Below, piece by piece: positions 1-8,478 of a stretch of 64,000 nt of DNA. Position 1 is the stretch's first letter; each line of letters opens with the position of its first letter. A program made the position numbers and the translations under genes. The DNA is from Flavobacterium xinjiangense (lineage in GTDB: Bacteria; Bacteroidota; Bacteroidia; Flavobacteriales; Flavobacteriaceae). The notes under the pieces were generated by a model, which saw only the letters and a list, made by a program, of their open reading frames with translations, was not told the origin of the DNA and ran no database searches. The DNA lies in the NCBI RefSeq assembly GCF_900142885.1, contig NZ_FRCL01000008.1, positions 62,001 to 126,000 of the forward strand. Reading direction: 5' to 3'.

Positions 1-77
1 TTTAATGGTTAATTTGGACTGGATTACTGTATTAAAGAACGCTAGAATTAAATTCAACAAAACTTAATTTCTTTATA

Positions 78-85
78 TAAATTTG
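78..85 (+). promoter_or_regulatory. Bacteroidetes -7 box upstream of rpiB
   Basis: The sequence TAAATTTG fits the Bacteroidetes primary-sigma -7 consensus TAnnTTTG. It lies 25 bases before the rpiB start codon. No clear -33 TTG is visible at the usual distance, so the call rests on the -7 box and its position. Confidence 0.5.
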
Positions 86-110
86 CAGCACACAACTTAA
101 CTCATTACAA

Positions 111-539
111 ATGAAAATCTCCATAGGAAACGATCACGCCGGACCAGAATACAAAAAAGCAATTGTTGAAATGCTTAAAGCAAAAGGACATGAAGTAACT
201 AATTACGGAACTGATTCTGCAGATAGTGTAGATTATCCTGATTTTGCACATGCTGTTGCAAATGACATATCGGAAGCAAAAGCTGATTTTGGTATCATTA
301 TTTGCGGAAGCGGAAACGGAATCGCTATGGCAGCCAATAAACATGCTAAAGTTCGTGCCGCTTTATGTTGGATGAAAGAAATCGCAACTTTGGCTCGCCA
401 GCACAATAATGCTAACATCATCAGTATTCCTGCTCGTTATACTTCTATACCACAAGCGGTTGAAATGGTGGATACTTTTTTAAATACTGAATTTGAAGGT
501 GGAAGACACCAAAATAGAGTGGATAAAATTTCTTGCTAG
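111..539 (+). CDS. rpiB: Ribose-5-phosphate isomerase B (RpiB/LacAB family)
   Basis: This cytoplasmic enzyme interconverts ribose 5-phosphate and ribulose 5-phosphate in the non-oxidative pentose phosphate pathway. At 142 residues it has the normal family length. The N-terminal NDHAG (residues 7-11), DYPDF (41-45), the ICGSGNG loop with the expected catalytic Cys65, the RQHNNAN segment (96-102) and GGRHQNRV near the C-terminus are all present. The ATG follows a plausible TAnnTTTG promoter, and no upstream in-frame start looks better. It appears to be monocistronic, because an inverted repeat and a new promoter follow it. Confidence 0.93.
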   Translation: MKISIGNDHAGPEYKKAIVEMLKAKGHEVTNYGTDSADSVDYPDFAHAVANDISEAKADFGIIICGSGNGIAMAANKHAKVRAALCWMKEIATLARQHNNANIISIPARYTSIPQAVEMVDTFLNTEFEGGRHQNRVDKISC

Positions 540-550
540 AATTTTTTTAC

Positions 551-593
551 TGACTGAATTAACATTAATTCAGTCAACGTGCTGACTGAATTA
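551..593. repeat. Inverted repeat plus third direct copy of TGACTGAATT
   Basis: TGACTGAATT at 551-560 is matched by its perfect inverse AATTCAGTCA at 567-576, with a 6-base loop. A further direct copy of TGACTGAATTA lies at 583-593. The cluster sits directly upstream of the TAnnTTTG box of the next gene. It could be an operator or the 3' hairpin of rpiB; it lacks a clear T-run after the second arm. Confidence 0.6.
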
Positions 594-605
594 CTATTTT
601 TTGAT

Positions 606-613
606 TATATTTG
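606..613 (+). promoter_or_regulatory. -7 box upstream of DUF4143 ATPase
   Basis: TATATTTG matches TAnnTTTG, 24 bases before the start codon at 638 and just downstream of the TGACTGAATT repeat cluster. Confidence 0.5.
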
Positions 614-637
614 GTTTAGATTTTTAAATCAAGTAGA

Positions 638-1780
638 ATGGAAAATTATTTTAAAAGAGCACTATTTCAAGATTTTGGAAAAAAAGTACTTCCTAACAAA
701 GTATTGATTTTATTGGGTGCTCGTCGCGTAGGGAAAACCGAACTAATAAAAAATTACCTTCAAACCATTCTAACCGAAAGTTATTTGCAACTAAACGGAG
801 AAGACATCAATGACGCTAATTTACTCAAAGAGCGTTCTGTAATTAATTACAAGCGATTATTACACAATATTAATTTACTGGTTATAGACGAAGCCCAAAC
901 TATTCCTGATATTGGTTTGATTTTAAAGCTTATTGTGGATTCTATTGAGGGAATCAAAATAATTGCCACAGGTTCTTCTGTATTTGATTTAAACAATCAT
1001 CTTGGCGAACCCTTAGTAGGACGAAAAAATACTTTATATCTTTTTCCACTGGCACAAATAGAATTTTCGACGCAAGAAAATTACAAACAAACTACAGAAA
1101 ATTTAGAGCAACGATTGTTGTTTGGCGGTTATCCGGAGCTGATTCAATATTCAGATTGGGAAGATAAAAAAGAGTATTTATTTGAAATCATCAATTCATA
1201 TTTACTCAAAGATATTTTAGTTTTTGAAGGAATAAAACATGCCGATAAAATTTATGATTTACTGCGTTTGATAGCCTATCAATTAGGGAAAGAAGTTTCG
1301 TTGCAGGAATTAGCAAATCAGTTGCAAATGTCCAAAAATACAGTTGCAAATTATTTAGATTTACTTTCAAAAGTGTTTATTATCTTTAAAGTGGAAGGAT
1401 TCAGTCGAAATCTCCGAAAGGAAATTGTAAAATCCAGTCGTTGGTATTTTTATGATAATGGAATTAGAAACGGCATTATAAATAATTTTAATCGATTGGA
1501 TTCCAGAACAGATGTAGGCGATTTATGGGAAAACTATCTCGCTTCAGAGCGAATAAAAAAGCAAAATTATCAAAAAACGAAAACAAATAATTACTTCTGG
1601 CGTACTTATGATCAGCAAGAATTAGATTGGTTAGAAGAAAAAGCGACTACTTTGGCTGGTTACGAGTTTAAATGGAATGAAAATAAAAAGACAAAAATTC
1701 CAACCGCTTTCGCAAAAGCGTATCCGGAAGCTACTTTTGAAGTAATTAATAAAAGTAATTATTTAGATTTTATAATGTGA
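638..1780 (+). CDS. AAA-type ATPase with DUF4143 C-terminal domain
   Basis: The N-terminal half is a P-loop ATPase: Walker A GARRVGKTE at residues 27-35, Walker B LLVIDEAQ at 80-87 and a sensor-like ATGSS at 110-114. The C-terminal half (about 180-380) has the winged-helix and nuclease-like arrangement of the DUF4143 family. Proteins of this family are common in Bacteroidetes and archaea. No substrate is known; involvement with mobile DNA or stress has been suggested but not shown. At 380 residues it is full length. It is transcribed alone, from its own promoter, and its 3' end overlaps the convergent DUF1294 gene by 22 bases. Confidence 0.82.
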   Translation: MENYFKRALFQDFGKKVLPNKVLILLGARRVGKTELIKNYLQTILTESYLQLNGEDINDANLLKERSVINYKRLLHNINLLVIDEAQTIPDIGLILKLIVDSIEGIKIIATGSSVFDLNNHLGEPLVGRKNTLYLFPLAQIEFSTQENYKQTTENLEQRLLFGGYPELIQYSDWEDKKEYLFEIINSYLLKDILVFEGIKHADKIYDLLRLIAYQLGKEVSLQELANQLQMSKNTVANYLDLLSKVFIIFKVEGFSRNLRKEIVKSSRWYFYDNGIRNGIINNFNRLDSRTDVGDLWENYLASERIKKQNYQKTKTNNYFWRTYDQQELDWLEEKATTLAGYEFKWNENKKTKIPTAFAKAYPEATFEVINKSNYLDFIM

Positions 1781-2058
1781 TTTTCATTTAAAATGCCAAA
1801 ATAAAATAGGACTCCAATAATTAAAATTTGGATAAATACAATTCTGTAAAACTTAAAAAGATAGTATTTTTTAGAAGTTTTATGTCTAAAAATATACATG
1901 GCTAATACCGAACCAATTGTACCGCCAAAAGCAGCAAAAGATAAAAGGGTTTCTTCGGAAATCCTTTTTTTATTGGCAATCGCCAATCGTTTATCATAAG
2001 CTGTAATTATAAAAGCTAAAATATTTAAGGTCAAAAAACAATATAATAATAAAGTCAT
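1759..2058 (-). CDS. DUF1294 family small membrane protein
   Basis: This 99-residue inner-membrane protein has hydrophobic segments at about 2-18, 38-55 and 72-90. It carries the family pattern of a DK-containing first loop (AYDKRLA), a glycine-rich stretch (FGGTIGSVLAM) and the RHKTSKKYY region. Function is unknown. The gene is convergent with the preceding ATPase gene and overlaps its stop codon. Confidence 0.75.
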   Translation of the reverse strand: MTLLLYCFLTLNILAFIITAYDKRLAIANKKRISEETLLSFAAFGGTIGSVLAMYIFRHKTSKKYYLFKFYRIVFIQILIIGVLFYFGILNENHIIKSK

Positions 2059-2176
2059 AATTGATATAAATTTGAAGTGAAAAGCTATTATTTTAGCTAA
2101 AAATTAATTAGACAATTTCATTTTTTCTAATTAAAACTTTTTCAGATTAATACATTTAAAATTATCTAATTACAGG

Positions 2177-4300
2177 ATGACCAATATACAATTTATAGCG
2201 AAATATGTTTCGACGGAAGCAATTAATATTCAAAACACGGTTCAATTATTAAAAGAGGATTGTACGATTCCGTTTATTTCCCGTTATCGAAAAGATACAA
2301 CCGGAAATCTGGATGAAGTTTTTATTGAGCAAATTGCCAAATTCCAAAAGGATTACGAAGTTATTGTAAAAAGGAAAGAGGCAATTTTAAAATCTATTCA
2401 GGAGCAAAATGCGCTTAGCACGGAATTAGAGAAAAAAATCCAAAACAGTTTCGACTTACAGGAATTGGAAGATTTTTATTTGCCTTATAAAAAGAAGAAA
2501 AAAACCAAAGCTGATGTTGCCCGAGAAAACGGATTAGAACCGTTGGCCAAAATCATTATGGCACAAAATAATGACGATGTTGATTTTATTTCTACCAAAT
2601 ACTTGAATGAAAATGTCATTAGTGAAGATGCTGCGCTGCAAGGTGCGCGCGATATTATTGCCGAATGGATTAATGAAAATATTTATGTTCGTAAACAGTT
2701 GAGAAGATTGTACGAACGTAAAGCAACTATCACCACCAAAGTAGTTAAAACAAAGAAAGACGACGAAGCAGCGCAGAAATTCAGTCAATATTTCGATTGG
2801 TCAGAACCGTTGACTAAAGCACCGTCGCACAGATTATTGGCAATGCTTCGTGCGGAAAATGAGGGTTTTATTAAGTTTAAAGTAGAAGTCGATATTGATG
2901 AAGCGTATGATATTATTGACGCGTTAGTTTTAAAAAGTCAAAATAAAACCACGCCACACGTACAATTAGCGATTGAGGACAGTTACAAACGATTGTTGAA
3001 TCCGGCAATTTCAAATGAAGCTTTGCAGGAAGCTAAAGTTAAGGCTGATGCCAATTCGATTCAGGTTTTTGCGAATAATCTTGGACAATTATTATTAGCA
3101 CCGCCTTTGGGTGAAAAAAGAATTCTAGCGATTGATCCAGGATTTAGAAGCGGTTGTAAAATCGTTTGTCTGGATGAAAAGGGGGATTTATTATACAATG
3201 AAACGATTTATCCGCACGCACCTCAAAAAGAGGAAGCCATGGCGATGAAAAAAATTCGTTCGATGGTGAATTCGTATAAAATTGATGCCATTTCTATAGG
3301 AAACGGAACCGCTTCACGTGAAACTGAATTCTTTATCAAGAAGATAGCTTTTGATAAACCGGTTCAGGTTTTCATCGTTTCCGAAGCTGGTGCATCCGTT
3401 TATTCCGCGTCTAAAATTGCTCGAGAAGAATTTCCTAATTATGATGTAACGGTTCGTGGCTCGATTTCTATTGGGAGAAGACTTTCGGATCCTTTGGCCG
3501 AATTGGTAAAAATTGACCCGAAAGCCATTGGCGTAGGCCAATATCAGCATGACGTGGATCAAAATAAATTAAAAGAAGAACTGGATAACACGGTGATTCG
3601 TTGTGTGAATTCCGTGGGGATAAACATCAACACGGCGAGTAAACATTTATTGAGTTATGTGAGTGGAATAGGAGAGAAGCTGGCCGAAAATATTGTTCAA
3701 TATCGTTCTGAAAATGGTCCTTTCACCGATAGAAAACAACTCAAAAAAGTGCCGCGATTGGGTGAAAAAGCGTACCAACAAGGTGTGGCTTTTATACGAA
3801 TTTCGAATGCAAAAAATCCTTTGGATAATTCAGCCGTGCATCCGGAAGCCTACGGAATTGTGGAGAAAATGGCCAAGGATTTGAAATTGACGGTGAATGA
3901 TTTGATTGCCAATACAGAAAAAACGACTTTAATAAAGCCAGAAAATTACATCACGCCAGAAATAGGTTTATTGGGATTGAAAGACATCATCAAAGAATTG
4001 GAAAAGCCAGGATTAGATCCAAGAAAATCGGCTAAAGTATTTGAATTTGACCCGAATGTAAAAACCATAAAAGACGTAAAAACCGGAATGATCTTGCCTG
4101 GAATTGTCAATAACATTACCAATTTTGGTTGTTTTGTGGATATTGGAGTCAAGGAAAGTGGCTTGGTTCACATTTCTCAACTCAAAGCGGGTTTTGTGAG
4201 CGATGTAAATGAAGTGGTAAAACTTCACCAGCACGTTCAGGTAAAAGTAACGGAAGTCGATGAAGACAGAAAACGAATTCAGCTGACGATGATAATTTAA
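2177..4300 (+). CDS. tex: Tex family RNA-binding transcriptional accessory protein
   Basis: This is a cytoplasmic multi-domain nucleic-acid-binding protein of the Tex/YhgF family. In order it shows a helical Tex N-terminal region (1 to about 190), a YqgF/RNase H-like domain beginning near 315 with IDPGFRSG, tandem helix-hairpin-helix motifs around 480-560 (VSGIGEKLAENIV) and a C-terminal S1 RNA-binding domain from about 636 to the end. At 707 residues it is the usual length for Bacteroidetes Tex, slightly shorter than the proteobacterial form. It stands alone and is followed by a strong intrinsic terminator. Confidence 0.95.
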   Translation: MTNIQFIAKYVSTEAINIQNTVQLLKEDCTIPFISRYRKDTTGNLDEVFIEQIAKFQKDYEVIVKRKEAILKSIQEQNALSTELEKKIQNSFDLQELEDFYLPYKKKKKTKADVARENGLEPLAKIIMAQNNDDVDFISTKYLNENVISEDAALQGARDIIAEWINENIYVRKQLRRLYERKATITTKVVKTKKDDEAAQKFSQYFDWSEPLTKAPSHRLLAMLRAENEGFIKFKVEVDIDEAYDIIDALVLKSQNKTTPHVQLAIEDSYKRLLNPAISNEALQEAKVKADANSIQVFANNLGQLLLAPPLGEKRILAIDPGFRSGCKIVCLDEKGDLLYNETIYPHAPQKEEAMAMKKIRSMVNSYKIDAISIGNGTASRETEFFIKKIAFDKPVQVFIVSEAGASVYSASKIAREEFPNYDVTVRGSISIGRRLSDPLAELVKIDPKAIGVGQYQHDVDQNKLKEELDNTVIRCVNSVGININTASKHLLSYVSGIGEKLAENIVQYRSENGPFTDRKQLKKVPRLGEKAYQQGVAFIRISNAKNPLDNSAVHPEAYGIVEKMAKDLKLTVNDLIANTEKTTLIKPENYITPEIGLLGLKDIIKELEKPGLDPRKSAKVFEFDPNVKTIKDVKTGMILPGIVNNITNFGCFVDIGVKESGLVHISQLKAGFVSDVNEVVKLHQHVQVKVTEVDEDRKRIQLTMII

Positions 4301-4305
4301 ACCAT

Positions 4306-4344
4306 AAAAAAAAGGCTTTTCAAATTATGAAAAGCCTTTTTTTT
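4306..4344. terminator. Bidirectional intrinsic terminator between tex and tatA
   Basis: A 13-base-pair perfect stem (4310-4322 with 4328-4340, AAAAGGCTTTTCA and its inverse) has a 5-base loop and is flanked by an A-run on the left and a T-run on the right. It therefore works for tex on the plus strand and for tatA on the minus strand. The right end touches the tatA stop codon. Confidence 0.88.
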
Positions 4345-4516
4345 ATTTTGTTTCTTCTTCTTTTTTGTCTGCTGATTGGTCATCTTTAGCAGCGTTTTTG
4401 AATTCTTTAATTCCGCTTCCTAGACCTTTCATTAATTCTGGAATTTTTTTACCTCCGAAAAGTAATAAAACAACGGCCAATATAACAAGGATTTCTGTAA
4501 CACCTAATCTTCCCAT
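4343..4516 (-). CDS. tatA: Twin-arginine translocase subunit TatA (57 aa)
   Basis: On the minus strand, ATG at 4516 opens a 57-residue frame. It has a short N-terminal membrane helix (residues about 7-20), the FGGKKIPEL hinge, an amphipathic helix (about 25-42) with the FK motif, and an acidic/lysine-rich tail. This is the complete TatA/E architecture, with the FG motif at residues 20-21. The protein forms the pore-like component of the Sec-independent Tat exporter. It ends in the shared terminator. No tatC is in the window. Confidence 0.93.
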   Translation of the reverse strand: MGRLGVTEILVILAVVLLLFGGKKIPELMKGLGSGIKEFKNAAKDDQSADKKEEETK

Positions 4517-4705
4517 GATTGAATAATTTATGCCGAAGCAAATTTGTAATAAAAACTATCGACAAAGATAATTATAAATTAATTAATGGGAACTCATTTT
4601 AAGGCAATTATTTGGTTTGGCCAACGTTAAAAGTTTATTAAAAAAAAATACAGTTTTGCAAAAAGGGTTGAAAGCATACAAATACTATCGATAGCATTAA
4701 TTGTT

Positions 4706-4713
4706 TATATTTG
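4706..4713 (+). promoter_or_regulatory. -7 box upstream of the 165-aa membrane protein
   Basis: TATATTTG (TAnnTTTG) ends 17 bases before the start codon at 4731. A short palindrome-like CTATCGATAG lies at 4685-4694. Confidence 0.5.
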
Positions 4714-4730
4714 TTCAATAATCAAATTAG

Positions 4731-5228
4731 ATGTCCAAGAAAAGACAAAAACGTAAAATAATTAAGGAAAATCTGTTCAATAAAAGACGTTTAATAATTC
4801 TAAACGAGGATACTTTTGAAGAGACATTTTCTTTAAAACTCACATTGATGAATGTTTTTGTATTTGTCACTTTGAGTACGATTATTATTATTACGGTTAC
4901 CACTTTTATCATTGCTTTTACGCCTTTGCGTGAATTTATTCCGGGATATTCCTCTTCTAAACTAAAAAAAGATGCCACGCAATTGGCTTTAAAAGCAGAT
5001 TCTTTGACTTTTGCTTTAAAGAAAAACGAAGCCTACATCAAATCCATTCAGAAAGTATTAACCGGAGAATTGGAATATGCCAAATTCAATAAAGATTCAA
5101 TACTTGCCACAACTGAAGAAGCTCCTTCTCCAGTTAATTTATCCGCTTCAAAAAAGGAAATGGAATTAAGAGAGCAAGTGGCTAAAGAAGAAAAGGAAGC
5201 CATTTCTAAAAAAACAAAATCTAAGTAA
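4731..5228 (+). CDS. Single-pass membrane protein resembling the N-terminus of flavobacterial M23 peptidases, without the peptidase domain
   Basis: A basic N-terminus (residues 1-20) leads into the LNEDTFEE segment, a transmembrane helix at about 41-63, a periplasmic helical/coiled region (about 75-110) and a charged lysine/glutamate tail. The start through the membrane helix resembles the opening of larger flavobacterial membrane-anchored M23 (LytM) peptidases. Here the frame ends at residue 165, with no HxGxD or HxH zinc motifs, and the next gene starts 38 bases later. It may be a shortened paralogue or a naturally peptidase-less adaptor. Similarity is recalled rather than computed. Confidence 0.6.
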   Translation: MSKKRQKRKIIKENLFNKRRLIILNEDTFEETFSLKLTLMNVFVFVTLSTIIIITVTTFIIAFTPLREFIPGYSSSKLKKDATQLALKADSLTFALKKNEAYIKSIQKVLTGELEYAKFNKDSILATTEEAPSPVNLSASKKEMELREQVAKEEKEAISKKTKSK

Positions 5229-5265
5229 AAAATAATATTTATTTTTATCAAGAACAAATTTAAAA

Positions 5266-6750
5266 ATGTCAATAAAATCAGTCGCTGCAAAACTTTTTGC
5301 AAACAAAATATATAAAGAAACACAAGCTTGGGCCAAAAATCCTGTTGCAACCCAAAACAAAGTTTTACAAAAATTAATCAAAGAAGCTAAAGGAACTCAA
5401 TTTGGCATTGACCATCATTTTGATACTATAAATTCAAGTGCTGATTTTGCAAAAAATGTTCCAGTTCGGGATTATGAAGGTTTGAAAACTTATGTTGACA
5501 AGGTTGTAAAAGGAGAAGAGAATGTACTTTGGAAAGGAAAACCATTGTATTTTGCTAAAACATCTGGAACAACTTCCGGGGCAAAATACATTCCGTTGAC
5601 CAAGGAATCGATGCCGTATCATATTGAAGCGGCTCGAAACGCTATTTTGCATTATATCCATGAAACTGGAAAAATGGATTTTATTGATGGAAAAATGATT
5701 TTCCTGCAGGGAAGTCCTATTCTGGAAGAAAAGTACGGTATAAAACTGGGCAGATTATCCGGAATTGTTGCTCATTTTGTTCCAAAATATCTGCAAAAAA
5801 ACCGAATGCCTTCTTGGGAAACGAATTGCATAGAAGATTGGGAAACCAAAGTAAATGCGATTGTCGAAGAAACATTCAACGAAAATATGACGGTGATTTC
5901 CGGAATTCCTTCTTGGGTACAAATGTATTTTGAAAAATTGCAACAAAAAGGTGGGAAGCCAGTTGGTGAAATCTTCAAGAACTTCAATTTATTTATTTAC
6001 GGTGGTGTCAACTATGAACCGTATCGCGCTAAATTCGAAAATTTGATAGGTCGGAAAGTGGACAGCATTGAACTTTTCCCAGCTTCGGAAGGATTTTTTG
6101 CCTACCAAGATTCCCAAAAAGAAAAGGGAATGCTATTGTTGTTGAATTCGGGAATTTTTTATGAATTTATAAAAAGTGACGAATTTTATACGGATAAGCC
6201 AAGACGTTATACCATTGGCGAAGTAGAATTGAATGTAAACTATGTTTTGATTATTTCTACTAATGCGGGACTTTGGGGCTATAATATTGGCGATATCGTG
6301 CAGTTTACTTCGTTGAAACCGTATCGAATTATTTTTTCGGGAAGAATCAAACATTATATTTCGGCTTTTGGGGAACACGTGATTGGCAAGGAAGTCGAAA
6401 GTGCCTTGCAGGAAGCGATAATTGGAACCGCTGTTCGAATCAATGAATTTACGGTTGCGCCTCAAATCACGCCGGCAGAAGGACTGCCTTATCATGAATG
6501 GTTCATCGAATTCGAGAACGAGCCGGAAGACATCGCAGCTTTTGCGGAAGCGTTAGACAATGCCATGAGAAAGCAAAATATGTATTATGACGATTTGATT
6601 GTGGGGAACGTATTGCGAAAAGTGGTGCTTACCAAAGTGGCAAAAAACGGGTTTCAGGACTATATGAAATCAATAGGAAAATTAGGAGGACAGAATAAAA
6701 TACCAAGACTTTCTAATGATAGGAGTATTGTAGATTTATTAAAACAATAA
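5266..6750 (+). CDS. GH3 family acyl-acid amido synthetase-like adenylating enzyme
   Basis: The 494-residue protein belongs to the GH3 branch of the ANL adenylate-forming enzymes. In plants these enzymes conjugate hormones such as auxin to amino acids. The nucleotide-binding motif TSGTTSGAKYIPLT (99-112) is intact, as are the central YGG and the ELFPASEG region, followed by a small C-terminal domain. The bacterial substrate is unknown. It follows the membrane protein by 37 bases and precedes the DUF6909-like gene by 39, so the three may be co-transcribed. Confidence 0.85.
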   Translation: MSIKSVAAKLFANKIYKETQAWAKNPVATQNKVLQKLIKEAKGTQFGIDHHFDTINSSADFAKNVPVRDYEGLKTYVDKVVKGEENVLWKGKPLYFAKTSGTTSGAKYIPLTKESMPYHIEAARNAILHYIHETGKMDFIDGKMIFLQGSPILEEKYGIKLGRLSGIVAHFVPKYLQKNRMPSWETNCIEDWETKVNAIVEETFNENMTVISGIPSWVQMYFEKLQQKGGKPVGEIFKNFNLFIYGGVNYEPYRAKFENLIGRKVDSIELFPASEGFFAYQDSQKEKGMLLLLNSGIFYEFIKSDEFYTDKPRRYTIGEVELNVNYVLIISTNAGLWGYNIGDIVQFTSLKPYRIIFSGRIKHYISAFGEHVIGKEVESALQEAIIGTAVRINEFTVAPQITPAEGLPYHEWFIEFENEPEDIAAFAEALDNAMRKQNMYYDDLIVGNVLRKVVLTKVAKNGFQDYMKSIGKLGGQNKIPRLSNDRSIVDLLKQ

Positions 6751-6789
6751 ATAAAAGAATTACATTTACGGGTTAGAAAATAAAAAAGA

Positions 6790-8469
6790 ATGAAAGAAAC
6801 TAAAAATATATCAAGATCCAGAGCACAAGAATCATCGGCAGCTATTGAAAAAATGTACATCACGATGCGCCATTTATTCAATAGAGGTTTTTATAAACCA
6901 ATGGGTATTTCTGGAGATACTTTAAGAGAAGCTTTATTGGCGCTACGTCCAGAAATATATGGAAATATTGGTGAAGAAAAAGTAGAATTAAACGGACTTT
7001 TATATGTTATTGAACGCCTTCCATTAGGAATTGAAGAATGTCGTTTTATCAATTTAACTTCGGAAGAAGGATATTCTAAATCCCATTTCCAAGCGATTGT
7101 TCCACCTAAAAGACGGCGTAATTGCTATAGAATTGATGAGGAACAAATGAACGTGGAGATTACGCGTGGACGTTCGGATATCTATGATATTTTGACGCAT
7201 TTGACTTTTATTTTCATCGAATCTCATAAAATCAGAAACAGAGTTTTGCTGGATGACGCCGGTGAAGTATCACGCGACTGGTTTAAACTGGAACAAGCCG
7301 TTTCGCAAAATAAAAAACTGACTCTCATAGAAAAAGAGAAGGCAATTTCGCACGCAGCAAATATCCTTGGACGGACATTTGAAGAAGTTTTAGATATTTA
7401 CGATGCCTTTGGTTCGGCTGCTTCGCCGGATCGCTTTTTGCACGTGATTTTCTGGTTAGGAAAATTGGCAATAGAAGAAGTTGTTGATGATAACAAAAGA
7501 ACCATTACTTTCAGCCCTATTTTGAGAGAACGTTTAGGTCATCATATTCATGGCGAAATATGGGCGACCAACATCAAGGAAGTTCTGAAAGAAAACAATC
7601 TTTTAGGCCGTCCAATTCATGTAATCAGTGCCAATATGCACAGTGTAATGAACTCTATTTTTGCAACAGAGGTTTTAAAAACCAAATTTAAAGGCAAAAC
7701 AGATTTCTTTATTTATGAAGAATTAAGCAAGTCGGGCGCAAACGAAGTTCGCAATCAGGTGGAAGAAGTCGCTTTGAAATGCGGAATGATTTCCTTGCCG
7801 GATACATCAGGAACGAATATCGATGTTCAAATTTTTGATACAGCCAAAATGGACTGGGCTAAAACGTCGTTTCCAAAAGCAAATACAGGCGATAAACAAC
7901 CGGTATTAATAGTTATGGATTATGCTTTTGGCGAGCAAGCGTATGAAACTATTGATGAATTATTGAAACCTTATAAAAAGGAGACTTTATTGAATGTAGA
8001 ATCGGTTTCTATAATGGGAAAAGCGGGAATTCTGGAAGGCGGAAAAGGAGATATCATGATCCCGAATGCGCATATCAATGAAGGAACGGCAGACAATTAT
8101 TTTTTCCAAAATGAACTAACGCCAGACATGTTTGAAGGAAATGGGATTTCAGTTTTTGCAGGACCAATGGTTACTGTACTGGGGACTTCATTACAAAACA
8201 GGGATTTATTGAAGTTTTTCCATGAATCGACTTGGGGTGTTATTGGATTGGAAATGGAAGGTTCTTATTATCAAAAAGCCATTCAATCCGCATCCAAAAT
8301 AAGAAAAAGTGTTCCATTAGATGTCAAAGTGAGATATGCTTATTATGCTTCAGATAATCCACTGGAAACCGGTAGCACACTAGCTTCGGGCGGACTGGGA
8401 ACTACAGGAGTAAAGCCAACCTATTTGATTACTATTAAGATATTGGAACAAATTTTCAACGCAAAATAA
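6790..8469 (+). CDS. DUF6909-like conserved Bacteroidetes protein
   Basis: This 559-residue soluble protein has no signal peptide or membrane segment. I recognise it as the conserved flavobacterial family called DUF6909. Around residue 485 the segment GLEMEGSYYQKAI recalls the EMEG/EMEAA nucleoside-binding motif of the purine phosphorylase/AMP nucleosidase superfamily, and glycine-rich segments precede it. A nucleoside- or nucleotide-processing role is only an inference. It ends 9 bases before the Wzz-like gene, so the polysaccharide locus may be read from the same transcript. Confidence 0.65.
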   Translation: MKETKNISRSRAQESSAAIEKMYITMRHLFNRGFYKPMGISGDTLREALLALRPEIYGNIGEEKVELNGLLYVIERLPLGIEECRFINLTSEEGYSKSHFQAIVPPKRRRNCYRIDEEQMNVEITRGRSDIYDILTHLTFIFIESHKIRNRVLLDDAGEVSRDWFKLEQAVSQNKKLTLIEKEKAISHAANILGRTFEEVLDIYDAFGSAASPDRFLHVIFWLGKLAIEEVVDDNKRTITFSPILRERLGHHIHGEIWATNIKEVLKENNLLGRPIHVISANMHSVMNSIFATEVLKTKFKGKTDFFIYEELSKSGANEVRNQVEEVALKCGMISLPDTSGTNIDVQIFDTAKMDWAKTSFPKANTGDKQPVLIVMDYAFGEQAYETIDELLKPYKKETLLNVESVSIMGKAGILEGGKGDIMIPNAHINEGTADNYFFQNELTPDMFEGNGISVFAGPMVTVLGTSLQNRDLLKFFHESTWGVIGLEMEGSYYQKAIQSASKIRKSVPLDVKVRYAYYASDNPLETGSTLASGGLGTTGVKPTYLITIKILEQIFNAK

Positions 8470-8478
8470 AAACATAAC

